DNA of 64,000 bases from Chitinophagales bacterium. Its GTDB lineage: Bacteria; Bacteroidota; Bacteroidia; Chitinophagales; UBA2359. The stretch is taken from NCBI GenBank assembly GCA_041392475.1, contig JAWKLZ010000001.1, forward strand, positions 1,364,001 through 1,428,000. The letters are read 5' to 3'. Position 1 is the stretch's first letter. Each line of letters starts with the position of its first letter. A program made the translations under genes and the position numbers. This document shows positions 8,232 through 16,739 of this stretch, one piece after another. The notes below the pieces were generated by a model. The model was given only the letters and a program-made list of their open reading frames with translations. It was not told the DNA's origin and did no database searches.

Positions 8232-9200
8232 TTACATCTTCAATTGTGCATAATCCTTTGCGAAATAGGTCAATATTACATCGGCTCCTGCCCGTTTGAT
8301 ACTCAGCAACATTTCACTCATTGCCGCATCATAATCAATCCAACCCTTCAATGCTGCCGCCTTCACCATGCTGTATTCACCGCTAATGTTGTAGGCTGCA
8401 ATCGGTACTTGGTAATTTTCCTTCAATAAGTGAATCACATCCAAATAAAGGCTTGCAGGTTTGACCATCAAATAATCTGCCCCTTCTTCATAGTCCAATT
8501 CTGCTTCAATCAAGGCTTCCAACTTGTTGGCAGGATCCATTTGGTAAGTTTTCTTATCGCCCGATTTGGGAGCAGAATCCAAGGCATCTCTAAAAGGCCC
8601 ATAAAAAGCACTTGCATATTTAGCCGTATAAGCCATAATCGCAACATTGTGAAAACCATTGGCATCCAATCCTTTTCGAATTGCTCCAATTCTGCCATCC
8701 ATCATATCCGAAGGTCCAATAATGTCTGCTCCAGCCGCTGCTTGTGCAATAGACATTTTGACCAATATTGGCAGGGTTTCGTCGTTCAATATCTGACCAT
8801 TTTCGACCAAACCATCGTGTCCGTCCGAACTGTAAGGATCCATCGCTACATCGGTCATAATGCAGGCTTCGGGAAAATGTTTTTTGATGGAACTTATTGC
8901 AGCAGAGTAGAAGTTATCGGTTTGATAGCTATACGTAGCCGTTTTATCTTTGAGGGATTCTTCCACAGCGGGAAACAATACAAAGGTTTTGATACCCAAT
9001 TGAAGGCAACTTTCTACCTCTTTCAGTATATTGTCGAGCGAATAGCGGTAAATATTGGGCATGGATTCGATTTCTATTTTTTTGTTGCTTCCATCCAACA
9101 AAAACAAGGGATAAATCAAATGGTCTGTGCTGAGGTGTGTTTCTCGAATGTGGCTGCGAACCACGCTGTTTTTGCGATTGCGTCTGGGTCGTCTGGTCAT
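8232..9200 (-). CDS. hemB: Delta-aminolevulinic acid dehydratase (porphobilinogen synthase)
   Basis: The enzyme condenses two molecules of 5-aminolevulinate to porphobilinogen in tetrapyrrole synthesis. The 322 residues are full length. Both Schiff-base lysines are visible: Lys194 in AYTAKYASAFYGPFRDA and Lys247 in YLMVKPASLYLD. The metal site region (residues 117-135, DVAMDPYSSDGHDG) lacks the cysteine triad, so this is the Asp-type, magnesium-dependent form rather than the zinc form. The start ATG at 9200 gives the usual TRRPRRNRKN N-terminus. It converges with the TPR-CHAT gene, 43 bases away. Its last 47 bases are duplicated at 1.05 kb. Confidence 0.97.
   Translation of the reverse strand: MTRRPRRNRKNSVVRSHIRETHLSTDHLIYPLFLLDGSNKKIEIESMPNIYRYSLDNILKEVESCLQLGIKTFVLFPAVEESLKDKTATYSYQTDNFYSAAISSIKKHFPEACIMTDVAMDPYSSDGHDGLVENGQILNDETLPILVKMSIAQAAAGADIIGPSDMMDGRIGAIRKGLDANGFHNVAIMAYTAKYASAFYGPFRDALDSAPKSGDKKTYQMDPANKLEALIEAELDYEEGADYLMVKPASLYLDVIHLLKENYQVPIAAYNISGEYSMVKAAALKGWIDYDAAMSEMLLSIKRAGADVILTYFAKDYAQLKM
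8236..8282 (-). repeat. hemB 3'-end direct repeat, intact copy
   Basis: These 47 bases at the end of hemB are repeated at 1045-1091 with one substitution. The two copies are in the same orientation 7.2 kb apart and flank the CHAT block. Confidence 0.85.
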
Positions 9201-9283
9201 GTTTGTATTTGGTTGTGAATATTTAGTGGATGTTAAGATAACATCTTATGTCTTTAATCTTTTGTCTTACGTCTTATTTATGT

Positions 9284-9928
9284 ATGAAAAAATTCAAAAA
9301 AATGCTCTTTTGGTTGCTCATTGCCGTATTTTCCATTATTGCCTTGATTTTCACCTGCAATAAATGGATAGAACACAGCACCCGCAACAAGGTTTTTGAC
9401 AAAATTTCGGATATTCCCGTCAATAAAGTTGGTCTATTGTTGGGTACAACCGAAATACTCGCCAATGGTCGCCGCAACTTGTACTTCGATTTTCGCATAC
9501 AGGCAGCGGTACAACTCTACAAAGCTAAGAAAATTCGATACATTGTGGCAAGTGGCGACAACCATACCAAAAACTATGACGAACCTACGGCAATGAAAGC
9601 AGCTTTGATGCGAAAGGGAATTCCCGAATCTGCGATTTACCTCGACTATGCAGGTTTTCGCACTTTGGATTCGGTGGTGCGCTGCAAGGAGATTTTTGGG
9701 CAACAGCGTTTTACCATCATTTCGCAATTGTTTCACAATCAGCGTGCTATTTTTATTGCGAAATCTCAAGGCTTGGAGGCCGTTGGCTTCAATGCCCGCA
9801 ATGTGGCAATGCGTTACGGATTTAAGGTGATGGTTCGTGAATATTTGGCGAGGGTCAAGGCGGTTTTGGATGTGTATTTGCTGCGAAAAAAGCCCAAATT
9901 TTTGGGTGAACCTGTTGAAGTGGGGTAA
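9284..9928 (+). CDS. SanA/YdcF-like DUF218 membrane protein
   Basis: About 214 residues from ATG 9284; an upstream start at 9248 lies in the intergenic leader. An N-terminal membrane segment (MLFWLLIAVFSIIALIFTC) is followed by a DUF218 domain. VGLLLGTTEILANGRRN and YIVASGDNHTKNYDEP correspond to the conserved loops, and MKAALMRKGIP to the helix seen in SanA of enterobacteria, a protein linked to envelope barrier function. The biochemical activity of SanA is not established. It is divergent from hemB and followed closely by the M20 gene. Confidence 0.82.
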   Translation: MKKFKKMLFWLLIAVFSIIALIFTCNKWIEHSTRNKVFDKISDIPVNKVGLLLGTTEILANGRRNLYFDFRIQAAVQLYKAKKIRYIVASGDNHTKNYDEPTAMKAALMRKGIPESAIYLDYAGFRTLDSVVRCKEIFGQQRFTIISQLFHNQRAIFIAKSQGLEAVGFNARNVAMRYGFKVMVREYLARVKAVLDVYLLRKKPKFLGEPVEVG

Positions 9929-9982
9929 TTATTGAAGTGAAATTTTAGAATGCAAAATATTGACAATTAACAAAAAACACCA

Positions 9983-11116
9983 ATGCTCTCAAAAATAAAA
10001 GCCTTTCGAAAGGAACTCCATCAAAACCCTGAATTATCGGGATTTGAAGCTCATACTGCAAAGCGCATAAAAGCCTTTGTAGAAGCAAATCATCATCCCA
10101 CAAAAATCATCGAAGAGATAGGAGGTAATGGCTTGGCAGTTGTTTACGAATTTCCACAAAAAGGTGCGACCATTGTAATTCGGTGTGAACTTGATGCATT
10201 GCCCATTGAAGAAAAAAATACCTTTGAGCATCGCTCAGTAACTCAGGGAGTTTCGCACAAATGTGGTCACGACGGACATATTGCAATGGTGGCAGGCTTG
10301 GTATTTTGGCTCAAAGAGCAGACATTTCAGTCGGGAAAAATTGTTCTCTTGTTTCAGCCCGCAGAAGAAACAGGGGAAGGAGCATTTGAAGTGCTAAAAG
10401 ATGAGCGGTTCAAAAACTTGAAGCCAGATTATATTTTTGCGCTTCACAATATTCCTGGCGAACCTTTGAACAGGATTGTCATTGTACCCAAAAATTTTTC
10501 AGCTACTGTTCAGAGTTTGACCATTCACCTAATGGGCAAAGAATCCCATGCTGCTGAACCTGAAAACGGCATCAATCCTGCAATTGGAATGGCAGAAATC
10601 ATCCTTGAATTTTCGAAGCTCAATGTGAATAACCCAAATGACAAACACTTTGCAGTCCTTACGCCCGTTCACCTCAATATGGGGCAAAAATCGTATGGTA
10701 TTTCGGCAGGAATAGGTGAGTTGCATTATACCATCCGAACATGGACGGTAGAGGTTATGAGCACATTGAAGGAAAGGATATACAAGATTTTGAATCAAAT
10801 TTCTATGCATCAAGGTTGGGTATATAGTGTGGATTGGTTTGAATATTTTCCGACCGTCCAAAACAGTGATACCTGCAATGAATTTATCCGAAAAGCAGCC
10901 CAAGAGAAGGGTTTTGAAGTGAAAGAAAAAGCACATCCCTTCAAATTTGGAGAGGATTTTGGCTGGTTCTCCCAAGAGTATCAGGCTGCAATGTTTGGTT
11001 TGGGGGCGGGCGTGAATACACCTGCTTTGCACCATGCAGACTACGACTTTCCTGACGAAATACTCGAAACGGGAATGGATATGTTCAAGGCGATTATTGA
11101 AGGAGTCATCCAATAG
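9983..11116 (+). CDS. M20 family amidohydrolase
   Basis: 377 residues, the usual length for the AmiA/HipO/IAA-aminoacid hydrolase type of M20D peptidase. Metal ligands are visible: Cys94 and His96 in CGHDGH, Glu128-Glu129 in PAEETGEGA, His155 in ALHNIPG, and the C-terminal LHHADYDFPDE histidine. The Cys ligand is typical of M20D enzymes, which hydrolyse N-acyl amino acids such as hippurate or N-acetyl-diaminopimelate. There is no signal peptide, so it is cytoplasmic. The exact substrate cannot be told. It follows the SanA-like gene by 54 bases and may be co-transcribed with it. Confidence 0.92.
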   Translation: MLSKIKAFRKELHQNPELSGFEAHTAKRIKAFVEANHHPTKIIEEIGGNGLAVVYEFPQKGATIVIRCELDALPIEEKNTFEHRSVTQGVSHKCGHDGHIAMVAGLVFWLKEQTFQSGKIVLLFQPAEETGEGAFEVLKDERFKNLKPDYIFALHNIPGEPLNRIVIVPKNFSATVQSLTIHLMGKESHAAEPENGINPAIGMAEIILEFSKLNVNNPNDKHFAVLTPVHLNMGQKSYGISAGIGELHYTIRTWTVEVMSTLKERIYKILNQISMHQGWVYSVDWFEYFPTVQNSDTCNEFIRKAAQEKGFEVKEKAHPFKFGEDFGWFSQEYQAAMFGLGAGVNTPALHHADYDFPDEILETGMDMFKAIIEGVIQ

Positions 11117-11141
11117 AAAGAAGTAGGTAAAAGTTTGTCCA

Positions 11142-12002
11142 TCAATATTCTAAAGCCACTCCCACTGAAAATGTAGTTCCGTCATAGATGTTTCTCCTTT
11201 TGACAATGACATCCGTAAAGTCTGAAAATGAAGCCACTAAGTTCAAATGTTTATCCAATTTATACATTGTTGTCAAACCATAAGAAGTGAAAGTTGTGCC
11301 TTCTCCATAGAGAAAAGAAGCACTCGGTGAACCTGAATCGGAGGATAACTTGTCTTGTATTTTGACCTTCCCAATCAAGTACAACTTATCAAAAAACAAA
11401 TGTCCTAGCTCTAATCCCACCTGCAATTGATTGCTAAAAGATTCTGTCCTAAGGTTAAGGCTTGTATAGACACTCCCAAAAGTTTTGCCGTTGGAAGTAG
11501 ATTGCGAAGCTGCCAAAGTTGTCCAAACATTGAACTCTCCATCTGAAGTTGGAAGGTTGATTTGGTCTATCATTCCCAAACTATTGGGTTCTTTTGCATT
11601 GGAAAGTTTGATGCCATCGTCGGTGGGAACTTCGAAGTCGACTTGAAGGGAAATCGGTATATTCTTTAAAAGTCTGTACTTCAATCCCAGTTTGGCATTG
11701 CCAATTCCTGCAACCGTTTCCGTGGTATTGAAGCTGTTCAACATTAGCAAGGGCAAATCGAGCATTGCGGTGAACCTATCAGTCAAGCCATATTCACCAT
11801 ACAGCAACAATCCACGACTTTGAAAAGTGCTACCCGCATTGAATAATTCACCATCCGTATTGTAGTAATTGTTTGAACTAAAAGTAGATATTGCCGCTTG
11901 TGCATACAATCCTTTTGCCTTTCTGGTCCAACCATTTTGCGCTTGGACTTCAAAAAAACACATAAAACAACATACAATAAGTAAATAAGTATAGAATTTC
12001 AT
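11142..12002 (-). CDS. Outer-membrane beta-barrel protein
   Basis: 286 residues with a signal peptide (YLLIVCCFMCFFEVQAQ) and then alternating amphipathic strands separated by short turns, ending in an aromatic-containing strand (SVGVALEY) typical of outer-membrane barrels. It contains GLTDRFTAMLDLPLL and IPISLQVDFEVPTDDG, which resemble proteins annotated as transporter or phenol-degradation-pathway (MetA-like) barrels, but I do not recognise a specific family with certainty. It lies downstream of the DM13 lipoprotein gene on the same strand, with a terminator-like hairpin between them. Confidence 0.65.
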   Translation of the reverse strand: MKFYTYLLIVCCFMCFFEVQAQNGWTRKAKGLYAQAAISTFSSNNYYNTDGELFNAGSTFQSRGLLLYGEYGLTDRFTAMLDLPLLMLNSFNTTETVAGIGNAKLGLKYRLLKNIPISLQVDFEVPTDDGIKLSNAKEPNSLGMIDQINLPTSDGEFNVWTTLAASQSTSNGKTFGSVYTSLNLRTESFSNQLQVGLELGHLFFDKLYLIGKVKIQDKLSSDSGSPSASFLYGEGTTFTSYGLTTMYKLDKHLNLVASFSDFTDVIVKRRNIYDGTTFSVGVALEY

Positions 12003-12032
12003 TGCTTAAGTTTGATAGAAAATTTTAAGAAA

Positions 12033-12078
12033 GAAGCCTTTGAATAGACTTAATTTTTTGGTTATATTCAAAGACTTC
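12033..12078 (-). terminator. Terminator-like hairpin after the DM13 gene
   Basis: GAAG-CTTTGAATA and TATTCAAAG-CTTC pair with one interruption around an AT-rich loop. It is placed 12 bases after the DM13 gene stop when read on the minus strand. Confidence 0.5.
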
Positions 12079-12089
12079 ATGATAATTCC

Positions 12090-12548
12090 CTATTGTAAGG
12101 GAGCATTCCCAAAAGGAATACTGGCAGTATTACACCACAATATTACGTGTGTAAAACTACTTGGTACAGTTTGATTAATTTTTACATACTGCTCACCGTT
12201 TCCTTGTACAGACCCAACCAATATCAAGTCAGGATTGCCACTCCCTGGGTCAGCCATAAACGTATCTGATGTAGAAAGATAGATACCAACAGTACCTGTT
12301 CCCAATTCAGTCGTGAAATTACTAGCAAAGTGCAAAAAATTAACATTGTCTTCGTCTTTACCCAATTCTACTGTACCAGCAGTAGGTGTGCCACTTTGAG
12401 CAGTCAAACTACCTGATCGTTCGGACACAAAATTGCCGTTGGGAAGTGAAGAATCAATGGTAATGGTGTCATCGTCTTTTGAGCAGCTGGTTGTCATGAA
12501 TGAAAAAGTGATCAAAAGGAATGTAAGGGAAAAAAATACTCGTTTCAT
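12090..12548 (-). CDS. DM13 domain lipoprotein
   Basis: 152 residues with a lipoprotein signal peptide (SFMTTSCSKDDD, lipidated Cys about 22). The rest matches the DM13 domain: GTVELGKDEDNVNFLHFASN, GTGTVGIYLSTS, then VILWCNTASIPFGNAPL, which holds the conserved Cys of the family. DM13 domains are proposed to take part in electron transfer, and the conserved cysteine is thought to be redox active. The protein would be anchored in the envelope. It is followed on the same strand by an outer-membrane barrel gene. Confidence 0.85.
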   Translation of the reverse strand: MKRVFFSLTFLLITFSFMTTSCSKDDDTITIDSSLPNGNFVSERSGSLTAQSGTPTAGTVELGKDEDNVNFLHFASNFTTELGTGTVGIYLSTSDTFMADPGSGNPDLILVGSVQGNGEQYVKINQTVPSSFTHVILWCNTASIPFGNAPLQ

Positions 12549-13236
12549 CTTATTGATATTTTATTTATGAAAAAAATAAAGTTATTTTAATTAATTATAA
12601 TCAATTGTTAGTTGCAAAAATAAAGGTGAGTTATCACAGAACTATCACAAAAAATTCACAAAAAATCAATCCTCAGTAAAAGGTATTCGCTGTGACATTT
12701 TATTTTTTGTGGCTTGCTAAAAATCACCTAACTCAATTATAGGTCTCTGCATTAAACAGGAATATATCGCAACCCACCCCTATCCCTCCCAAGAGGGGAA
12801 TTTTCCAATTGGTACGAGATTCCTCTCCTCGGAGGGGTTGTGGTGGGTTTGAGTAATATAAGCGGTCACAATGTGCGAGTCTATATTGGACAATTTTGTA
12901 TGCTCCTATTTGAGACACTTTTTAGCTAAGTAATGGTCAAAAATTACCTCTGTTAGCATTTTGAACTGACTGATTAACAAGCGGTTTTTTATCTCAATTC
13001 TTATTTTGTTTTTCATTTCTATGTTTCCAACAAAACAAACTTTCTTTAATTATAACTCGTTACTTTGCAGTCCAAAAATTTTGATTTACAATAGACAATG
13101 GTTCGGGTAGTTTTTACTAAACGCAGAGACAGAGAGACGCAGAGGTTTGATTATCAGTAAGCTGCAAAAATTCAATTTACATCTTAATAGCTTGATTGTC
13201 AATTTTTTAGAAAAAAACTACTAAAAGAAAAATACA
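12549..13236. other. AT-rich intergenic region with a palindrome and a short direct repeat
   Basis: No gene is visible here. It holds the GC-rich imperfect palindrome at 12771-12850 and, near 13117-13145, a direct repeat of ACGCAGAGAC-type sequence. The rest is AT-rich and may contain the promoters of the DM13 gene and of the broken gene at 13237. Confidence 0.6.
12771..12850. repeat. GC-rich imperfect palindrome
   Basis: AACCCACCCC...CCTCCCAAGAGGGGAAT on the left is mirrored by ATTCCTCTCCTCGGAGGGG...GGTGGGTTT on the right, giving a long hairpin with small bulges. The GC content contrasts with the surroundings. It looks like a dispersed palindromic unit rather than a terminator, since no gene ends next to it. 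Confidence 0.6.
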
Positions 13237-13470
13237 ATGAAAAAAATAGCCTTTATATCTTTACTATGGCTCTCAATATCAGGAGTTTTCGCACAAAACA
13301 GTGAAATGATTTCTGGAATCGTGAAGGATAAAACCAACACAGGAATGCCGTATGCCAACGTGTTGCTAAAAACCGAAAAAGACAGTGTATTTGTGGTAGG
13401 AGTGGCCCCCAACGAAGAAGGCAGGTTTAGCTTCGACAACATTATTGTGCTGTTATTGGTGATATTGTGA
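13237..13470 (+). pseudogene. Truncated outer-membrane beta-barrel / TonB-receptor-like gene (N-terminus only)
   Basis: The first 69 residues are a signal peptide (KKIAFISLLWLSISGVFAQ) and the start of a carboxypeptidase-regulatory-like domain (SGIVKDKTNTGMPYANVLL, GVAPNEEGRFSFDNI). This is the standard N-terminus of large TonB-dependent receptors and outer_membrane_beta-barrel proteins in Bacteroidota, normally 700 residues or more. Here the frame leaves that pattern and stops at 13470, and no continuation is visible before the palindromic repeat at 13659. I read it as a deletion remnant. Confidence 0.75.
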
Positions 13471-13658
13471 TGTATGGATTGAACGGAAACCTGTCCCGAT
13501 GGTGAATCGGGATGAAGTTCTCTAATTACCTTTTTCGCTTTCTACAAATATTCAAGGAATACCTGTTCCGAAGAAATCGGAAATGGACTTGCCAAAACCA
13601 ATACAAGTGTTCCTTTCCATCTAGTACAGCAAAAAGTAAATAAATGGCCACTTAAAAA

Positions 13659-13794
13659 TGGTTCATCGAAGATTTTAGTGGAATGAAACTTTTGTAGTTT
13701 ATTCTTAAAGATATGGAATGTTTGAAAATCAGTATGCTCTCAAAAGAAAACTACAAAAGTCTTTAACTGCTCCACTAAAAATATCCATGAGTCA
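13659..13794 (+). repeat. Palindromic intergenic repeat, copy B (nested)
   Basis: Inner arms ACTTTTGTAGTTT (13688-13700) and complement (13748-13760) are perfect over 13 bp. Outer arms starting TGGTTCATCGAAGATTTTAG (13659 on) pair imperfectly with 13771-13794, which ends on the stop codon of the next gene. The centre shares GGAATGTTTGAAAATCAGTA with copy A. Confidence 0.7.
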
Positions 13795-14703
13795 GTTTTT
13801 TATTACCCTTTTTACTTCATATGCATTGTCATTTGTTCTGAAAACAATGAGTAGAATTCCATTGTTAAATTTTGATATATCTATTGCATTATTTTTCGGT
13901 ATTTCATATTGTTGAAGTAAATTTCCATAAATGTCATATACAATAATATTTTTCAAGATTTCATCCGTTTCAATGGTTACCATTTCTGAACTTGGATTGG
14001 GATATATCTTGACAAAAGTATTGTCTCTTGTGTAGTCCAATTCTTGTATGGAAACATAAGGTCCTTCACAAGGATTCGGTTCTTCACAGAAGATAAAATG
14101 GAAATCTCTAAAACCTGTATCATTGTAATGACAAAGTAAAACATCTCCTAAATTACCAGCAGTCCAAGAAAACTCTGGCTCAAAAGGATTTGCTATGTTT
14201 CCGATACCTTCAACCCATATTACATTGCCACAAAAGTTACAGTCAATATAAGAAAAATAAAATATTTTAGGATTGTCTAAGAATAGTTCGGGAACATATC
14301 CACAACTTGAATATTGTGGTAAAATATTTGAAATACTATCAAGCACTAAATCATAATTACGATACTTGATTGTATCACCTGGCAACAAAGAGTAGTCATA
14401 TATCATTACCTCAATTGTATCATAATAATAGATGTAAACTTGCTTGGTGTTGACATCTTCTCTGACAAAAGTTTCATAAGGATAGTTACATAAATCTCCC
14501 ATATTCAACACCTTCTTATATACAATTCCATTGATAAGGGTATCTCCATTAACAGACAATTTATGATTGCAACTTGCCTCAAACCAGAAATAGTGATACC
14601 ATTCACTTCCCTCATTGAGCATTGAGCTATACTGGGCATAAGTATTCGTACCAATTGATGCAAACAATATGATAAATAGGATTGCTTTTTTCATTTTTAA
14701 CAT
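13792..14703 (-). CDS. Secreted protein with T9SS type A sorting domain
   Basis: 303 residues. The signal peptide KKAILFIILFASIGTNTYAQ starts at ATG 14694 or, three codons earlier, at 14703. The middle (residues 25-215) is a Cys- and Tyr-rich beta domain I do not recognise; Cys are paired in SCNHK, GDLCNYPY, DCNFCG and CEEPNPCEG. The last 75 residues form the T9SS sorting domain: KIYPNPSSEMVTIETDEI, IIVYDIYGNLLQQYEI, then VKRVIKN. It is predicted to be exported and anchored at or released from the cell surface. Its stop codon is the last base triplet of a palindromic repeat. Confidence 0.82.
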   Translation of the reverse strand: MLKMKKAILFIILFASIGTNTYAQYSSMLNEGSEWYHYFWFEASCNHKLSVNGDTLINGIVYKKVLNMGDLCNYPYETFVREDVNTKQVYIYYYDTIEVMIYDYSLLPGDTIKYRNYDLVLDSISNILPQYSSCGYVPELFLDNPKIFYFSYIDCNFCGNVIWVEGIGNIANPFEPEFSWTAGNLGDVLLCHYNDTGFRDFHFIFCEEPNPCEGPYVSIQELDYTRDNTFVKIYPNPSSEMVTIETDEILKNIIVYDIYGNLLQQYEIPKNNAIDISKFNNGILLIVFRTNDNAYEVKRVIKN

Positions 14704-14730
14704 TTTATCAATTGGAGATTAAAAAAATTA

Positions 14731-14772
14731 TGGTTCTTTGACAAATCCTGTGATTTGAAACTTTTGAAGTTT
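14731..14772 (+). repeat. Palindromic intergenic repeat, half copy F
   Basis: It has the outer element TGGTTCTTTGACAAA (14731-14745), identical to that of copy E at 35254, followed 14 bases later by the inner arm ACTTTTGAAGTTT (14760-14772). The right-hand arms are missing or unrecognisable. Confidence 0.5.
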
Positions 14773-14857
14773 TACATTTTTAGAAATTACTGATTATTTC
14801 ACTGATAGTTAATTTTTTGAGTGCCAAACTATTTCAGTACATATTATTTCACTGTAA

Positions 14858-14891
14858 GGTTTTTTTAGGACGACTCACGTTGCCAAAGTTT
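14858..14891. repeat. Dispersed motif, uninterrupted copy
   Basis: GGTTTTTTTAGGACGACTCA is followed by CGTTGCCAAAGTTT. The first half recurs at 45537-45560 and the second half at 45864-45877 and, with one change, 49962-49975. It ends on the stop codon of the minus-strand T9SS gene. Confidence 0.6.
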
Positions 14892-16654
14892 CACTCCACC
14901 ACCAATTTCCCTCCCTTCAAAAACGCCCCCTCACTCGTCAGCCGATACACATACATCCCACTCCTCAACTTCTCCAAATCCAATATCAACTCCTTATTTT
15001 GACTATCCAATCTCCAATTCCCCACTTCTTTCCCCTGTAAATCATACAATTGCAGCAAACCCTCTTTTGGCAAATCGTAGTCCAAAAACACCTGTCCACT
15101 ACTTGTAGGATTCGGATACAATTTGAAGGAAAAAGCGGGCAGTCCGTCCACTCCTTCAATCCCTACAATTTCTTCTCCTGTCACCACTTTGATGTCGAAT
15201 CGGGAGGTATCGGAACACACTACTGCGGTCAAAGTCACAATACGGGATTCTCCTTTGTTAGCATAAGAATGTGTTGGATGTAGTTCCTCCGAAGTCGCAC
15301 CGTCTCCAAAATCCCACAAAAAATGTCCTCCATCTATGCTATCGGGATAGACGTATTCGCTGTGATTGGTGAAGTGATAGGTGAGAGGGTTTTCGGGGTC
15401 TTGTTCAGCGGAGAAGGAGGTTTGGGGTTCGGTGAGGAGGCCCATGCAGTTGGTTTTGACCACATACAAGGCTGCCCCAAAATCAGCATCTGTCAATTCT
15501 AAACTCTGCAAACGACCGCAAACTATAAACCCACCCTCTTCTGTGACCATCATATCAAAACCATAGTCGCTACTCAATCCCCCATATCGCCTTTCCCACA
15601 GAACCTCTCCTTCGGCACTCAACTTTGCCAACTGCATATCCGCATCTGTTCGTGTTTTTCCACTAATTAGGTAGTTGCTATTCGCTCCTACTGCGACATA
15701 TGTACCATCTGCTAAAGGATTGACTTCTTTAATCGTTTCACTGTAAAACAAATCTCCATCATTCCTCCACTCAATATTTCTTGAAGAATCCAACTTTACA
15801 ATATAGCCATAAGCAAAAACACTATTCACCAATGCGGTAAACATCAATTGATTATCATTTGTGACTGCAATGCTTGTGGCGATAGTACTAAAGGAATCCT
15901 CTTGAAACACATCGTATATCTTCTCCCAAATCACATTCCCGTCTTCGTCTATTTCCATGATTAAAGGTTCGCCAGATTCTACATTGTAGCCAACTGTTCC
16001 TAATAGGTAATAGCCCGTTTGGTCTTCGTTGGGAATGATTTCATCAAAACGGTTTCCTTTGCTATAAGGGTAGTATTGTTTTTGCCACAGTTCATTTCCT
16101 TCTTTGTCTATCTTCATCAAAAAAGGATCCATATAAGACAGAGAGCCTCTTCGTTCTGCTATTTGACCTGCTACCAAATAATTTCCATCTGGAGTCGGGG
16201 TCATGGTGAAAAAAGCATTGTTGTAGGGCAAATCATCGCCTATTTTTTTGTGTAGAATATTCCCATCTTCATCAATGTGTAGGAAATAGGAATACCACTT
16301 TACTTCTGCTTCATTTTCCACAAAACCGACTAAAGCAATACCTTCCTCAGTGATTTTCAAATCTCTTAAAATAACTCTATTAAAGCCCTCCTCCTTAAAC
16401 TCCAACACCTGTACCATCGTTCCATATTCATTCATTTCAAAAACAAAACCCTCTATGATGCCAGAATAATCATTGGTCGGTCCAATTATCAAAAAATTAC
16501 CATTATTGGGTTTTTGAATAACTCTAATTCCATGATTGTTGATATTTTCCTCCCAAAAAAAGCCTTTTTGAAAGTATTTGTTGTTTTGAGATTGAAGGAA
16601 CAAAGAGTGACAGAGAAAAAAGTATATACTAACTACTAATGAAAATGCTTTCAT
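14891..16654 (-). CDS. Secreted repeat protein with PKD and T9SS type A sorting domains
   Basis: 587 residues with signal peptide SLVVSIYFFLCHSLFLQSQ. Residues about 30-400 contain repeating units of the form D.NG..IWEK.Y, TxDGxYLVAG and DxGAALYVVK, which resemble propeller blades also found in three other proteins of the window. A PKD domain follows (FLWDFGDGATSEELHPTHSY, about 430-490). The T9SS sorting domain is KLYPNPTSSGQVFLDYDL ... GMYVYRLTSEG to the end. It is predicted to be a surface or secreted protein; the substrate or ligand is unknown. A palindromic terminator of the upstream gene lies just before its start. Confidence 0.85.
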   Translation of the reverse strand: MKAFSLVVSIYFFLCHSLFLQSQNNKYFQKGFFWEENINNHGIRVIQKPNNGNFLIIGPTNDYSGIIEGFVFEMNEYGTMVQVLEFKEEGFNRVILRDLKITEEGIALVGFVENEAEVKWYSYFLHIDEDGNILHKKIGDDLPYNNAFFTMTPTPDGNYLVAGQIAERRGSLSYMDPFLMKIDKEGNELWQKQYYPYSKGNRFDEIIPNEDQTGYYLLGTVGYNVESGEPLIMEIDEDGNVIWEKIYDVFQEDSFSTIATSIAVTNDNQLMFTALVNSVFAYGYIVKLDSSRNIEWRNDGDLFYSETIKEVNPLADGTYVAVGANSNYLISGKTRTDADMQLAKLSAEGEVLWERRYGGLSSDYGFDMMVTEEGGFIVCGRLQSLELTDADFGAALYVVKTNCMGLLTEPQTSFSAEQDPENPLTYHFTNHSEYVYPDSIDGGHFLWDFGDGATSEELHPTHSYANKGESRIVTLTAVVCSDTSRFDIKVVTGEEIVGIEGVDGLPAFSFKLYPNPTSSGQVFLDYDLPKEGLLQLYDLQGKEVGNWRLDSQNKELILDLEKLRSGMYVYRLTSEGAFLKGGKLVVE

Positions 16655-16683
16655 ATCTTTTGATTTCTAATGAAATAAAAAAG

Positions 16684-16721
16684 AACAAAGACTTCTATGT
16701 TTTTTTATAGAAGCCTTTGTT
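16684..16721 (-). terminator. Terminator hairpin after the beta-helix T9SS gene
   Basis: AACAAAG-ACTTCTAT and ATAGAAG-CCTTTGTT pair over 15 positions with one mismatch around a loop rich in T (A on the minus strand). It lies 18 bases past the stop of the minus-strand gene at 16740. Confidence 0.6.
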
Positions 16722-16739
16722 GTTACATAAAACCGTCCT

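Noticed and set aside
1041..8282. Integrative and conjugative element or prophage between the hemB repeats
   Set aside because: No integrase, transposase, relaxase or phage gene is present; only the border repeats support past insertion.
8430..9218. Plus-strand open frame of 262 codons opposite hemB
   Set aside because: It is fully antisense to an intact hemB with all catalytic residues; the product is Ile/Arg/Cys-rich without motifs, a codon-bias shadow.
10529..11113. Minus-strand 194-codon frame opposite the M20 gene
   Set aside because: Antisense to a complete, motif-bearing amidohydrolase; no promoter or family resemblance.
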